Positions 1 through 10,109 are shown, counted from the first letter of the stretch. The stretch: DNA of 64,000 nucleotides from Brachynemurus nebulosus (GCA_035578155.1 JAPWDM010000048.1:264501-328500); one strand, 5' to 3'. The notes: generated by a model not told the origin, from the sequence alone. Numbers and translations: made by a program.

Positions 1-481
1 TTACGTGAGTCTGATTCGCTTTTGATCGGCTTTATTCTTTTTTTTTATCTGTGAGAAAATGGTTTAAGGTACCATCATAGTGTGATCGGTTGAAAAATAG
101 TCAATTTTCGCGATTTTTTTTCAAATGGATAGGATGGGGAAATGGAGATTAATTTTTCTTACGATTAATACCTCTACTTAACAACACAAAAATATTTTTT
201 TTATTCATTTTTATTTTTATTTATTTTTTATAAATATTATAATTTTTTGAAAAAAGTGTCTTTAAAAAAGAGCGGATATTGGTGCCCATGATTGCGGCCG
301 CAGTTTTCATATGGAAAAAAAAATCAAATAGATTATCAATCTGTAGGTAAGTCGCTATGTTCCTATGGGCGTCTTTTTTTTTTAAATTTGAAAAAATGGC
401 GGCGGTTTGAATACAAAGTTTTTATAGTTTTCCGTGTGAAAAAATAGGACGATTCAAAAAAAAAGCTTCCACAAGTACATA

Positions 482-1005
482 CGAGGGTGAATCAAAAAGT
501 TCTTAGAATCGCATATTCATATAATATTTTTGGAGGTAATTTGATATTAATTTTGAAGAGCGTCCTTGCCATAACATTTATGCAAAATTTCAATCGATTT
601 AATCGTGTTATTTTAAAGTTATGAATTATTTTGTGTAAATACGTAGTTATCAAAAACGCTCCTGCTCATCGGTCAAAAGTTGTGCTTCAAGCAATTCGCA
701 GCGCTGGATTCGAAATATTGGACCACCCACTATATTCTCTGGACTTACTTACTTATTCCCGAAATTAAAGGAACATATCCGGGGGAAGAAAGTTGACGAT
801 GATGGTTTTGCGGTTATGGTTGCCGTAGAAGAGTTTTTTTGAGAGTAAAGGAAATGATTTTTTTTTTAAAGAAGGAAGATATTCTAAATATATAGAATTC
901 TAAATATATAGAATTGGAAGGAATTTAGGTAAAAAAATAAAATATTTTTGATTGAATTTTCATATATTTTTATAGTGATTCCAAGAACTTTTTGATTCGC
1001 CCTCG
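482..1005 (+). mobile_element. Deleted mariner-like element with TA target duplication
   Basis: Terminal inverted repeats CGAGGGTGAATCAAAAAGTT (from 482) and its near-complement ending at 1005 (AACTTTTTGATTCGCCCTCG) are each flanked by TA (480-481 and 1006-1007). This TIR style and the TA duplication are typical of Tc1/mariner. The element is only 524 bp, against about 1.3 kb for an intact mariner, so most of the transposase gene is gone. It sits inside the foldback element at 61-1179 and is therefore the younger insertion. Confidence 0.85.
655..845 (+). pseudogene. Mariner transposase C-terminal relic
   Basis: Reading from 655, the translation contains NAPAHRS, then GFEILDHPLYSLDL. After a frame slip near 750 it continues LFPKLKEHIRGKK and DDDGF...VEEFF. 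These match the C-terminal part of mariner (DD34D) transposases: the (D)NAPAH block, the HPPYSPDLAPSD block carrying the third catalytic Asp, and the FPKLKEHL helix. The Asp before NAPAH has become Lys, several residues after YSLDL are lost, and the N-terminal DNA-binding half and first catalytic Asp are absent. It is a dead fragment with no start codon. Confidence 0.85.
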
Positions 1006-1179
1006 TAAAGGCTTACCTACAGACTGATAATAAAAATGAATAAAAAAATATTTTTGTATTGTTAAAGAGTGGTATTAATCGTAAAAAAAAATCATCCCCA
1101 TTCCCCCATACTATCCATTCGAAAAAAATCGCGAAAATTGATTATTTTATGGCCGATCACACTATGATGGTACCTTAAA

Positions 1180-1890
1180 GTGAAAATTGAAATGAAACTG
1201 TTACCATTTATGTGGAATTACTATTCTGTTTCATTTTTTGATGAAATATTTTTCCTTACGAAATGTTAAATTTATAACAGGTAAAGAAAGAAATATGATT
1301 TTGAAAAGCGATTTCATTAGAGCGTTTTAAATATGTGTAATCATAATATGAAATTTATGAATTGTCATTATTTTATTTTTATTCATTTAAACAATAAACC
1401 GGGAATTTATTGATAGTAATAAAGAGAAAAACATTAAAAACACTTTTTTTATTAAAGAGATCACTATTATATAAAAATTAAAAGACTTTCATCAAGTTAA
1501 ATCTTTAAACATTGAAATTTATTTATTATTTCATTTTTATGTTTAAATAAAAACTTTCATTCTCGTTTTAATTATAATTATTGTTAGTTATTTTTTCTTT
1601 GAATTTTTTTACTTTTTTCTACTGTTTAATATAAAAAACGGAAAAAATTCTTTTCGGTTCAGTGGACACATTATTACTTTTCAATTACATAAATTATAAA
1701 TTCTTTTCTTTTTGGATGTAGTATAATTTAGTAGCTGACTTAAAAGTGAATAGTTATTGTGTGTCCCAGAAATACTTTGTCAAATTTTACAAGGCTATTA
1801 ATAAAAAGAAAATTTAACTATTGGTAAAGATGTTAACTGCTAAGTATTCCTTTCCAAAACTTCCATTCAAACCTGAAACCAATCATACCG
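1180..1890. other. AT-rich spacer without recognised features
   Basis: The stretch is dominated by A and T runs. I see no gene, inverted repeat or tandem array in it. It might contain the degraded body of the Penelope-like element whose endonuclease tail begins near 1900, but no reverse-transcriptase motif is readable. Confidence 0.5.
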
Positions 1891-1899
1891 GTTGGAAAG

Positions 1900-2200
1900 A
1901 GGGATAATTTGATTTACTCAGTCCCTTGCGGTGGGACAACATCGGTGGGATCTGAAAAGAGGTGACTTTCGAACTGGTTTGGCACAGCATTCACATGAAA
2001 ACGATCACCGTTTTGTTTTTGATGACACCAAAGTACTCCAATGTGAAAGAGGTTATAGAAAAAGATTAATTTTGGAAGATTTATGGATAAAAACACAAAA
2101 AACATATTGTAATAACCAAACTGATGTGTCCAATTTGACATTTGACCAAACGATGTGTAAAACTGCGCAGAATATTTTGGACAACCATCAAACTCAATAA
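1900..2200 (+). pseudogene. Penelope-like element GIY-YIG endonuclease tail
   Basis: A fragment LIYSVPCG (from about 1908) resembles the GIY strand of GIY-YIG nucleases. After a frame change, an open stretch (1931-2200) carries LAQHSHENDHRF, FDDTKVLQCERGYRKRL and ILEDLWI, ending NNQTDVSNL before a stop. This order (GIY-like strand, conserved His-rich helix, R-K-R-L and E-x-x-x-I) is the C-terminal endonuclease pattern of Penelope-like retroelements. The reverse transcriptase expected upstream is not visible, so this is a 5'-truncated, frameshifted copy. A hammerhead-like motif follows about 370 bp downstream on the same strand, as expected for this class. Confidence 0.7.
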
Positions 2201-2573
2201 TGTCCAATACAACAATACACTAGCTTAACGAAAACAGACACAGTCATTTAATAAGATGTTTTTAACTTTATATAATTTTAACTTATTTTATTTTAATTGT
2301 TTTATCTTAAGTTCATTTAATTATTTATTGTGATATTTTATAAAAAAATTTAATTGTTTTTGTTTAATTATGTATAGTTTCGTAATTTTTGTTAAACTGC
2401 AATAATTTTATTTTTATTTTCATTTTATCTCAAATTGACCTTTTTTAAAAATAACAATTTTAATTTCATTTTTTAAGTATTTTGAACAATTTTCTTATTT
2501 TTTCATTGCTATTTTTCTAATACCTATATGTATTGTTAATTTTATATATTTTATTTTATATTTTTATCGATAA

Positions 2574-2618
2574 GGCCTGATGAAGGGGGAATTTCCAAAT
2601 CCCGAGACGTACGTCGCC
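2574..2618 (+). ncRNA. Hammerhead ribozyme-like motif (Penelope type, short stem III)
   Basis: The layout is GGC (2574-2576), CTGATGA (2577-2583), a G-rich to C-rich stem II with loop (2584-2603), GAGAC (2604-2608), GTAC, GTC (2613-2615) and GCC (2616-2618). It reproduces the hammerhead order: stem I 5' strand, CUGAUGA core, stem II, GAAA core, very short stem III, GUC cleavage triplet and stem I 3' strand. GGC pairs with GCC, GGG with CCC, and ACGUACGU is self-complementary. One core position deviates, GAGA instead of GAAA, which would normally impair cleavage. Minimal hammerheads with short stem III are known in the terminal repeats of Penelope-like elements, and a Penelope-type endonuclease tail lies just upstream. 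Confidence 0.65.
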
Positions 2619-2740
2619 AGAAATAAACTCATTTTCAAATTATAACTGGTGATTATTTTTCCAAAATATCCTGTTCTTTGTTAAGAAATATTTTAACTGG
2701 AAAATAAATATTTGAATAGAATTAATTAAATATGTTAAGA

Positions 2741-2938
2741 AGGGGAGATTTATTTAGGTCAATTTGGTCATTTAAAACTGTTCTGTTTGGATCATTATTT
2801 AATTTGTTTATTTCTAATGCTTCTAACATATTCAATTTCTGTCCTTTTTCACAAAGGTGGAGACCAAAGTTGAAAGTATATGTCTGAGAGGCAATATGTT
2901 CCCGGTATCTAATATCAAAGGATCTTTCTGATTGACTA
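2741..2938 (-). pseudogene. Second Penelope-like GIY-YIG tail, opposite strand
   Basis: The minus strand from 2938 down to 2741 reads open for about 66 codons: RSFDIRYREHI, then FGLHLCEKGQKLNMLEALEI and TVLNDQIDLNKSP. The order (R-S-F-x-x-R-Y-x-E-H, H-L, K-G-x-K-L-N-x-L-E-x-L-E-I, L-N-D-Q) fits the GIY-YIG tail of arthropod Penelope-like elements. An internal segment with the usual N-H-S/F block appears deleted. It differs in sequence from the plus-strand copy at 1900-2200, so the two come from different elements or lineages. No start and no RT are present. Confidence 0.7.
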
Positions 2939-3011
2939 ACAATGTCAAATTACCGTTTTGAGACACCTTGTATATGTTTATTTACAGCTACAGATATACA
3001 CGTATATATGC

Positions 3012-3824
3012 AGCTTGAGTTTTTCAAGAGGTGCCATTTTGATTGCAGCGAAATCGTTGATTTAATCGAAAAATTGTTCAAATAAGAGTTGTAGATATCG
3101 GCGGGGGCAACCAATTGTTATAGTCAGGAGCTTTATAGCTTTTATAGTTTTCCAGCTATGATACAAACTTATAGGTTTTTAAAAGGAAACGTATGTTTAA
3201 AAGTTTTTCAAAAATTTGTTTATGATTCAAAACTACCACTAAAACTCAAATTTTCATTGTTTATCTCATATTTTTGAGTAATTACGATACTTTTAAATTT
3301 CATACTCAAGTGCTTTAAAACGATTAGGATTTTACGTAATTTAAAAGATATTAGCTCAAGATGGCTGCCACTTTAATCAATGTAGTAACGAAAAATTAAA
3401 CAAGTATTACGTTTTCCATCGGAAATTAAAATTATTAAACAGATTAAATTATCATATAATAGTGATATCTTAATACAATAAGGAAATAAAATTTCAGTTT
3501 TCATTCATTGCAAAATAAAAAAATAGTTTTTCTGAAAAGTCACTGTTTGACAGATATATAGTCGTCTAAACATATTTTAGTAGCAAATATTTTAAAGAAA
3601 GTGAAATTCTTTTGTGAAAAAACTTTTTTTTAATTTGGTTTTTAATAAAAAGGAGATACCATCGAATTTCAAATATTTTTACACTATTTGAGTACATTTA
3701 TTAATAATATTTTCTTTTCTAATTAACCTCATTTTGTTATTATTAGGAAACGCCAATGACACTTTGGTTTGTACTGGGTGCGAACATTTGTTTTATTAGC
3801 ACCTGCCGATCTATAAGTAAATAA

Positions 3825-3917
<93 letters not shown>

Positions 3918-4466
3918 CAGTAAATTAATGAATAACTACAAATTCTTTTTAAATTAAGTTACTTTAAATACTAATCTTTTAAAGTAATTTGATTTTATTA
4001 TGCAAAAATGTTAAAAAATTTTAAATAGAACCCGACATCTATACTCCAAAATCTGAATTACTGTCATTTGTGTTACAGAGAATGATACTGATAGGTTCTT
4101 TTCTTGGATGTAATAGAAATGTTAACTGACTAAAACACTGTCGGTTGAAGTAACTTCAAATTCGTATGAGTGTTTTTACCGCCTCATTGCTAAATTAAAG
4201 AAATATTCAAAAAATAAACTTGGGTAAAAAAATTTTTTTTCCTTCATTTATGTTTTTAATTGATGCATTAGATCAGTTTTATCGAAAAATTAACATATAG
4301 TTTCATTTAAAAATCTATAAATTTGTATCATAGCTCGAAAACCATAAGAGCTATAAAGCTCTTGATGATAGCAACCGGTTGCCCCCGTCCTCTTACTGAA
4401 CTATTTTTCGATTAAATCAACGGTTTGGCTGTAATAAAAATGGCAACTCTCGAAAAACTCACGCTA
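3012..4466. mobile_element. Inverted-repeat element with (TA)n core
   Basis: The left arm (about 3012-3205) is the reverse complement of the right arm (about 4277-4466), with roughly three quarters of bases matching by eye. Shared blocks include TTGATTTAATCGAAAAAT, GGGGGCAACC and GAGCTTTATAGCT. The 1 kb between holds only AT-rich sequence and a (TA)n array at 3829-3915. No transposase is visible. I infer a non-autonomous foldback or MITE-like element. A diverged single arm of the same family lies at 5830-6000. Confidence 0.75.
3829..3915. repeat. (TA)n microsatellite
   Basis: Pure TA dinucleotide run inside the inverted-repeat element at 3012-4466. Confidence 0.97.
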
Positions 4467-4548
4467 TAGATCGGTAACTAGCTATTTCATACAGCGAAAC
4501 GAGTGTCGCCAAAAAAGGATAGTAAATCCCCACTTATAGGGTATATGC

Positions 4549-5420
4549 AGAGTATTAGTGAATAAGTGCGAAAGATTTTAGCAGGTGATTGCTGAGGTTC
4601 TTTTATGTAAAAAAGTTCATATAAACCCAGGTCCGAAAACGCTTAGTTTCCAAGATACAGAGTAAAAGTGATATTAGATAGATCATACCGGTTTTTGTTT
4701 TGAATGATTTAAACAAAATTTAGCAGCACAAGAGTCATCACCAGGTAATTTAAGCCACCATAATAATTAAATATCAGAAATATCTTACAGATCACAAAAC
4801 ACACTAAAATTACAAGAAAATATCAAAAATAACTGATGACAAGCATTAAATAAAAAAATAATGACAGTTAATATTCCACTGCCATCGTTGTTAAAAATTT
4901 TAAAAAGTCAGTGAAACTTACACAAAATTAAATAATTTACATAATTATCAACTGTAAATTTTCAGAAAATAATTTGACCTGCAAATTCATTTTTCTAAAT
5001 AAAATTTGCTTTATTGATGATATTTTCACTGTAATAGTATGCATAATGTTATGCATTATTTAGGTACATAACATGGATAACCCTTTGGAATTTTTGAATT
5101 CCAAATGACACTCTTACGTCATCTCGTTTCTGTTTGTAAAACAAACTATTATTTAAACTGTGCCACTGGTTTGAGTAGAAATATTCTGTCTACTTCATAA
5201 TATGGGTATTTATCCTGTCATAGCGAGTCCCAAATTTTGTGTCAATATCTCAAAACGGTTTTGAAATATTTAGGAAAATGTTAAAAAAGACGAGAAACTG
5301 AACACCCTGTATCTGGGAAACTGAGTGTTTTTGGACCTGGGTTTATATGAACTTTTTTACATAAAAGAACCTCAGCAATCACCCGTTAAAATATTTCGCA
5401 CTTATTCACTAACACCCTGT
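4549..5420. mobile_element. Inverted-repeat element with CACCCTGTAT ends
   Basis: Positions 4549-4662 are the reverse complement of 5306-5420. The arms share TTAGTGAATAAGTGCGAAA, GTGATTGCTGAGGTTC and ATATGAACTTTTTTACATAA. The right arm is bounded by ACACCCTGTAT on both sides; the left arm carries decayed versions. The arms are about 115 bp and closely matched; the 640-bp centre is plain AT-rich DNA. The CCTGTAT motif recurs at the right arm of the foldback at 29001-29391. Confidence 0.75.
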
Positions 5421-5443
5421 ATGTACATAGAGTTTATGTTAAC

Positions 5444-5520
5444 ATGTGTGTACGTATGTATCTATGTATGCGTCTTCGCTTACACCGCACATACATACAT
5501 AGATAAAACGTACACACCGT
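5444..5520. repeat. Imperfect palindrome of TATG-rich sequence
   Basis: TGTGTGTACGTATGTATC near 5444 pairs with the complement of sequence ending ACGTACACACC near 5520, through stretches of the type ATGTATCTATG. It lies directly after the CACCCTGTAT boundary and is probably an expanded simple repeat. It gives rise to a spurious short open frame. Confidence 0.6.
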
Positions 5521-5829
5521 ACACATAGTGGACGAACCACCATAACAATCACCACGACAATGGTCAACAATATTATTTGTGTATTCGTTAATTGCGTCTA
5601 AACGAAAGTAGCTTAAGTTGCTCAGACCTGCACACTACCGACTAAACAATTTTGTACATTTATTCTTCTTCTGTATTTTCTGTGTTTACAGTGATGGTGA
5701 CGTCAGTTTGTTTTCGAAGAATTTAGTCAAAGGTTTGACAGTGTGTGAATCCCTGTATTATTTACAATTTATTCATATTTGCAGAAATATCTAGATTGTT
5801 GAAACCGTAAAAACATACACGATGAGTTT

Positions 5830-6000
5830 TTTAGTTTCCATTTTGGTTACGGCTAACTTATTGACTTAATCAAAAAATTGGTTAGGTGAGTTATAGCGGT
5901 AAGTTGGAAGCACGGATTGTTTTGTTCAGGAGCTACATAGCTCTTGTAGTTTTGAACATATGATTCAAACTTATAATTTTTTTTAATGGAATCTAATGTA
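5830..6000 (+). repeat. Diverged solo arm of the 3012-4466 repeat family
   Basis: The order of motifs (CCATTTTGGTTACGGC, TGACTTAATCAAAAAATT, CAGGAGCTACATAGCT, GATTCAAACTTATA) follows the left arm of the element at 3012-4466, in the same orientation and with many substitutions. No matching right arm is evident downstream. Confidence 0.6.
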
Positions 6001-6590
6001 TTTATAAGCAACATAAATGGCAGAAAAATAAATTTTGTCCTAAGTTTAATTTTCTTAAATTTTTTTTTAAATTTATTTGTTTCGTACTCCAAAATGACAT
6101 CTTGACAGAAGCTATATTGAAGCAACAACATTATTAAAGATAAAAATTGTTAAAATAAATCGTATTTTTTATTTAGATAGTAAATAATTAATAAAAATTG
6201 TTTAGCACAAACAAATATTTTTTAAAAAGTAATTTTATATAATAATTATTTACACAGAAAACTTACCAAAATAGAAATAGATCGTCCTAGAATTGAAAGA
6301 AGAGCTAGAGATAAGTCACAGCACGGAAGAGACGTCGGTAGGCCTGAGACGGCCTACGGAATTCATGGTAATTAATTAATGGTTACCAATGGGATAACAT
6401 TTGGACACTTACACGGCGGGGGGCGGTCAAGAGTTCGTGACTCCTTCAGTCCCGGAAATTAAAAATATACATTAAATATTATTTAATTTTGGGAAGCACA
6501 TCGGTAAAATTTCGGATTATTGAGCCAGCTTACGTTTTTTTTGGTTCTCTTTTTTTCTTTGCTCATCAAATGAATTCTAAGGAGACATCG
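6001..6590. other. Spacer with a short GC-richer island
   Basis: Mostly AT-rich. A GC-richer stretch at about 6285-6450 includes a small hairpin TAGGCC...GGCCTA near 6340-6358. I do not recognise it; a short open stretch there is rich in Arg and Glu but has no identifiable motif. Confidence 0.35.
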
Positions 6591-7421
6591 ATAATTTTTG
6601 TTTAGAGAACAAAAACTTCACCCAAAAAATTTGGGCGGTAGTAATTTTCGCAACAACCAAAATATTACCTATAGGTAAATTCCGCACTCATCTTTTGAAA
6701 CTATCATAATCCTATTTTCCGCACTAAACAATTGAAAATAAAACTAATTATTTTTTGATAAAATTATATTTAACTGGTGTATATGACACGTAAACAGGGT
6801 GTCAATTTAGAAACAAGCCAGGCCTTGTATCTTTAGAACGGTAATAGGTAATTAAAATCTGTTAAAACAGTTTCTAGAACATGAAGGTGGAACCATTATG
6901 ACCGGCATGGGAAACTTTTACAACCAACTCCTTAGACTTCAGCCGCCTCAATCCTATTTTTTTAAATTGCAAGACTGCACTTATGGTATATCATTAGAAA
7001 GTCCTTTAAAAATGCTGTTCATTAGTACCAAACACGTAACATTGAATTATGGAATAACTTTTGAAGATAGGTTAGGTTAGTTTAATTAGTTTTGACAATA
7101 TACTTCGACTTTGATATCAAGGTAGGTAGTAAGTTTAGTTAAGGTTAGGTTAGTTTAGTTTAGTTTTGACAATATATTTCGACTTGGATATAAAAACTAG
7201 GTGGTAAGGCTAGTTTAGGTTAGGTTAGTTCAGTTAGTTTTGATAATATACTTCGATTATAATTTCAAATATTATCGAGTGCTTGTGAGACACTACTACG
7301 TATGACAAACTTTTGTTTGCATTTCAACACACGCAGTATTGATATGTTCACTAATCGTTCAGCTAAACTGAAACTTTAAGCACTCGATTTCTTTGGTATA
7401 ATATGACCAAAAACCACATGT

Positions 7422-7615
7422 AAATTAAAAATCACAAAGTGATTGAAAAAATTATCCGGATCGGCCGGGAATCGAGCCCAGGATCTTCTGGTAACTAGCC
7501 AGACGTGTTAACCTCTACACCAACGATCCCATGCTCGGCTAGTTACCAGAAGATCCTGGGTTCAATTCCCGGCCGATCCGGATAATTTTTTCAATCACTT
7601 TGTGATTTTTAATTT
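7422..7615. repeat. Near-perfect 79-bp-arm palindrome of a tRNA-derived repeat
   Basis: Left arm 7422-7500 and right arm 7537-7615 are reverse complements over 79 bp with only two mismatches (in GGAATCGAGCCC against GGGTTCAATTCC). A 36-bp loop separates them. Each arm holds the 3' half of a tRNA-like sequence followed by the tail GATAATTTTTTCAATCACTT. I infer two head-to-head SINE-like copies, or one copy that was inverted and duplicated. The near identity implies recent origin or gene conversion between arms. Confidence 0.9.
7458..7529 (-). tRNA. tRNA-like sequence, anticodon AGT by position (probably SINE-derived)
   Basis: Read on the minus strand from 7529 to 7458, 72 bases fold as a full cloverleaf. 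The acceptor is GGATCGT with CCGATCC (6 of 7 pairs), the D stem GTGT/ACAC with loop AGAGGTTA, the anticodon stem TCTGG/CCAGA with loop CTAGTTA, the variable loop AGATC, and the T stem CTGGG/CCCGG with loop CTCGATT. Bases 8-9 are TG. The anticodon would be AGT (Thr). Against a working gene: T rather than a purine after the anticodon, a mismatch at pair 7-66, no poly-T terminator directly after the gene, and duplication within a palindrome. I infer the promoter head of a tRNA-derived SINE. Confidence 0.55.
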
Positions 7616-8126
7616 TTAATATACTTCGACTTTATATAAAATTAGGTGGTGAGTTTAATTAAGGTTAGGTTAGTTTAGTTAATTTTGATAATATACTTCG
7701 ACTTTGATATAAAACTAGGTGGTGAGTTTAGTTAAGGTTTGGTTAGTTTAGTTCCCCTTTGCCCGAATTCTTATGAAATAAAAGCAGTTAATTGAAAATG
7801 AGTCACCTGTTTGATTAGTATCTTTAGCATTTTCCTCTGCCTAAATTTTAATGATAATAAGGAGCTAGCTGAATATTAAGCACCTTCATAATTAGCATTT
7901 CCTTTCGTCCAAATTTCTAAAAAAGTAGTTTCGTTTTTTTGTGAATATTTTAGGAATAAATGGAATGGCAATTATCAAAAACTCACCCGGTATATAGGTT
8001 TGTCGTGCACATAATTATGTTAATTTTCTAATTAGTGCGGAATTTACCACATAAATTAACAAACAGTTGATGCATTTTAAAAAAAGTGCGGAAATTACAT
8101 GCGCCCAAAAATTTTTGGTCAATTGA

Positions 8127-9300
8127 GTTATTGTTTTTCTTTCTTTTTGGCTCGTTAATTCTAATAAAAATTCTTTAACTCTTTCATTTCTCGCATGAAT
8201 TGACTATTGACTGACTGTCAATGATTTCTAATGATATACATTTGACAGACAGTACGCAAAAAATGCTGACACTTGCATCAAAAGAACTGTTTAAATAACA
8301 ATGAAAAAATATTTAGATAAAAATATATTACAATATTGGCTTAACTGACTTACTAACTTACTTAAAAACTAATAGTAATAATAATAGTAATTATTACGAC
8401 AGTCATTGTTTCACTTCTTTTGATATTTCAAGGTCCTTTTTCCTTTATAATAAATTTTATATGAATTGTAGATTTAAGGCGAATCAATTACTATTAATTA
8501 TATCACAGTATACTGTTACCAAATTTTGATTACTAGCATTATATGATATATTAACGTACATATTTAGTACACAACGACATGCAGGAAATTTTTAAAGTTC
8601 ATTATTTATAATTTTTCAGTTCCTGTTGTACATAAACTTACATCACATGATCGATGTTTCTTCCAATGGAAAACTCATGTAGGTACACCTTATACGACCT
8701 CGTTACACATTTTACGTATTGATAGAATTTTTTGATTTCGTTATGTTACTAGAGTACCTAACGGAGTAATTAGTTCGAGTGACAATTTAGGACATTAATT
8801 AACGGATTTAAAATTGCATTACTCAATAATAATACTCTATTAGTCATATAATTAAAGATAAGTACTGTGTATGTTTAATATTTGAAAATAATTTTAGCGT
8901 GATTGGATGAAAATCGAAAGAAAATAATTTTAGTAGTTTACAATTGATTGAAAGATTTAAAAAATAATAGCTCGAACTATAATAATTAATAACAAACACA
9001 GTTAATTAATTTATTAACTGGTAAAATCCAAAACTTCGTTATTCATCGACTAAGGAGCAGTTATTCGTCGAAAATTCAGCAAATATATTAAAATTATATA
9101 CATATTTTGTTTTGTAAAAATTTTGAATTAAACACAAAATAAATACTTAACTCTAATGAGATGTAATTGCAGATGATAAAAGTAACCCTAAAAGATATAA
9201 GTAAACAATAAGAAACCCTGTGAAAAATTTAAGCACTGTCATTAAATCTGCTACTAAACAACTAAAATTTCTAGTGGACATTCAGGTAACAATTTTTCTG
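8127..9300. other. AT-rich spacer
   Basis: No coding, repeat or RNA feature recognised. Short direct motifs such as TGACTGACTGTCAATG near 8205-8225 are the only visible structure. Confidence 0.5.
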
Positions 9301-10080
9301 GAAAACAGTAAAATTTTTTTTTTGAATATTTTTTTGTTATTTATTTGAATACAAATTATTTCAAATTTATGAAACAATTTATGTATTATACACAAAAATT
9401 GTTACCTGTGTACGTTTTTCTCGTTTTTCTCAAAACTCATATTTTCAAACCGCCGTGCATCATAACTGAACCAGTTTTGATCCGTTTTGCGTGCTACAGG
9501 GCTCATGACTTTCGTTTTTTTATTTTCTGAGGGATGTCGAATAGTTTATTTTAATCGTTGTCCATCCTACAGGGTGTTTTTGGATCAAAAAAGGGTAATT
9601 TTCGTAACAAAAAATTCAAAAGGACGCCATTTTTTGGGTAAATTGCTTCTTTTAGAAAAACCTTCCAAAAATGATATATGTATATTTAAGAATTTTAAAA
9701 ATTTTTTTGTGTTGTATGACCGTGCTATGAGCCGTCATGCACACCAAGTAACATGAATATTTTCAACGTCCCTATGCGCGAAAATTTATAAATATCAATT
9801 TTTTTCATTAAAAATTTAAGCAATGTATATTCAGAAAAATTGGGGGGGGGGCAGGTTTAGCCACACTGCCAACTTCCCATTGGGTGTCCTTAAAGACTAG
9901 AAACTACTATGCATAAATAATTCTTTTTCATTTTAGAATCATCATTAATCATTTCTTTTTCAATTTTAATTTGGTTTTTTTATTATAAAAACAAAGCGCT
10001 AATCCGAATTTGCTGAAAACTTTATCCGGTCTTCATTTTTTAATTACGTATCTTATAAAATTAATCCGGCGTTGATATCA
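9301..10080. other. Unclassified repeat-like region
   Basis: The phrases CCTACAGGGTGTTTTTGG (about 9568) and GAGCCGTCATGCAC (about 9728) have the look of dispersed insect repeats, but no second copy is evident in this window. A run of ten G lies at 9842-9851. Two overlapping short open frames here show no protein motif and are probably chance. Confidence 0.3.
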
Positions 10081-10109
10081 TCATTTGTTCTCGAAATATG
10101 CGAGACGAA

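Larger units (their letters stand above)
61..1179. mobile_element. Long terminal-inverted-repeat (foldback) element, interrupted
   Basis: Positions 61-213 read as the reverse complement of 1033-1179 with scattered mismatches; both arms share the block GTACCATCATAGTGTGATCG. An inner block at 331-351 (ATCAATCTGTAGGTAAG) also pairs with 1011-1031. The arms are therefore about 150-170 bp. The centre is occupied by an unrelated mariner remnant at 482-1005. The outer element contains no transposase, so I infer a non-autonomous foldback element. I cannot assign a superfamily, because the outer ends show no clear target duplication. Confidence 0.75.
7068..7760 (+). repeat. 74-bp tandem repeat with GGTTAGGTTAG motifs, interrupted
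   Basis: The phrase AATATACTTCGAC or a close variant starts at 7097, 7171, 7245, 7618 and 7690, giving spacings of 74, 74 and 72. Each unit also carries GGTTAGGTTAGTTTAG and ACTAGGTGGTGAGTTTAG. Between 7250 and 7617 the array is broken by other sequence that includes the palindrome at 7422-7615. The GGTTAGGTTAG stretches resemble the insect telomere repeat TTAGG, but the position inside dispersed repeats argues against a true telomere. Confidence 0.8.
6600..8126. mobile_element. Inverted-repeat element enclosing TTAGG-like tandem repeats
   Basis: The left arm (about 6618-6700) contains AAAAAATTTGGGCGG, GTAATTTTCGCA and GGTAAATTCCGCACT. The right arm (about 8025-8126) contains the complements AGTGCGGAATTTACC, GTGCGGAAATTAC and GCGCCCAAAAATTTTT in reverse order. 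The interior holds an AT-rich part, a 74-bp tandem array and a nested tRNA-derived palindrome. I see no transposase. The arms are short and diverged, so the exact ends are uncertain. Confidence 0.55.

Noticed and set aside
4833..4870. Second hammerhead-like CTGATGA
   Set aside because: No GAAA core, stem II or GUC follows in a usable arrangement.
7458..7529. Functional tRNA-Thr gene
   Set aside because: The fold is good, but it is half of an inverted duplicated repeat with a shared tail, has an unusual base after the anticodon, and no poly-T terminator directly after it. A SINE origin is more likely. I kept it as tRNA-like with moderate confidence.
7068..7760. True telomere or telomere-proximal array
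   Set aside because: TTAGG occurs only twice in a row within each 74-bp unit, and the array is embedded among ordinary dispersed repeats.
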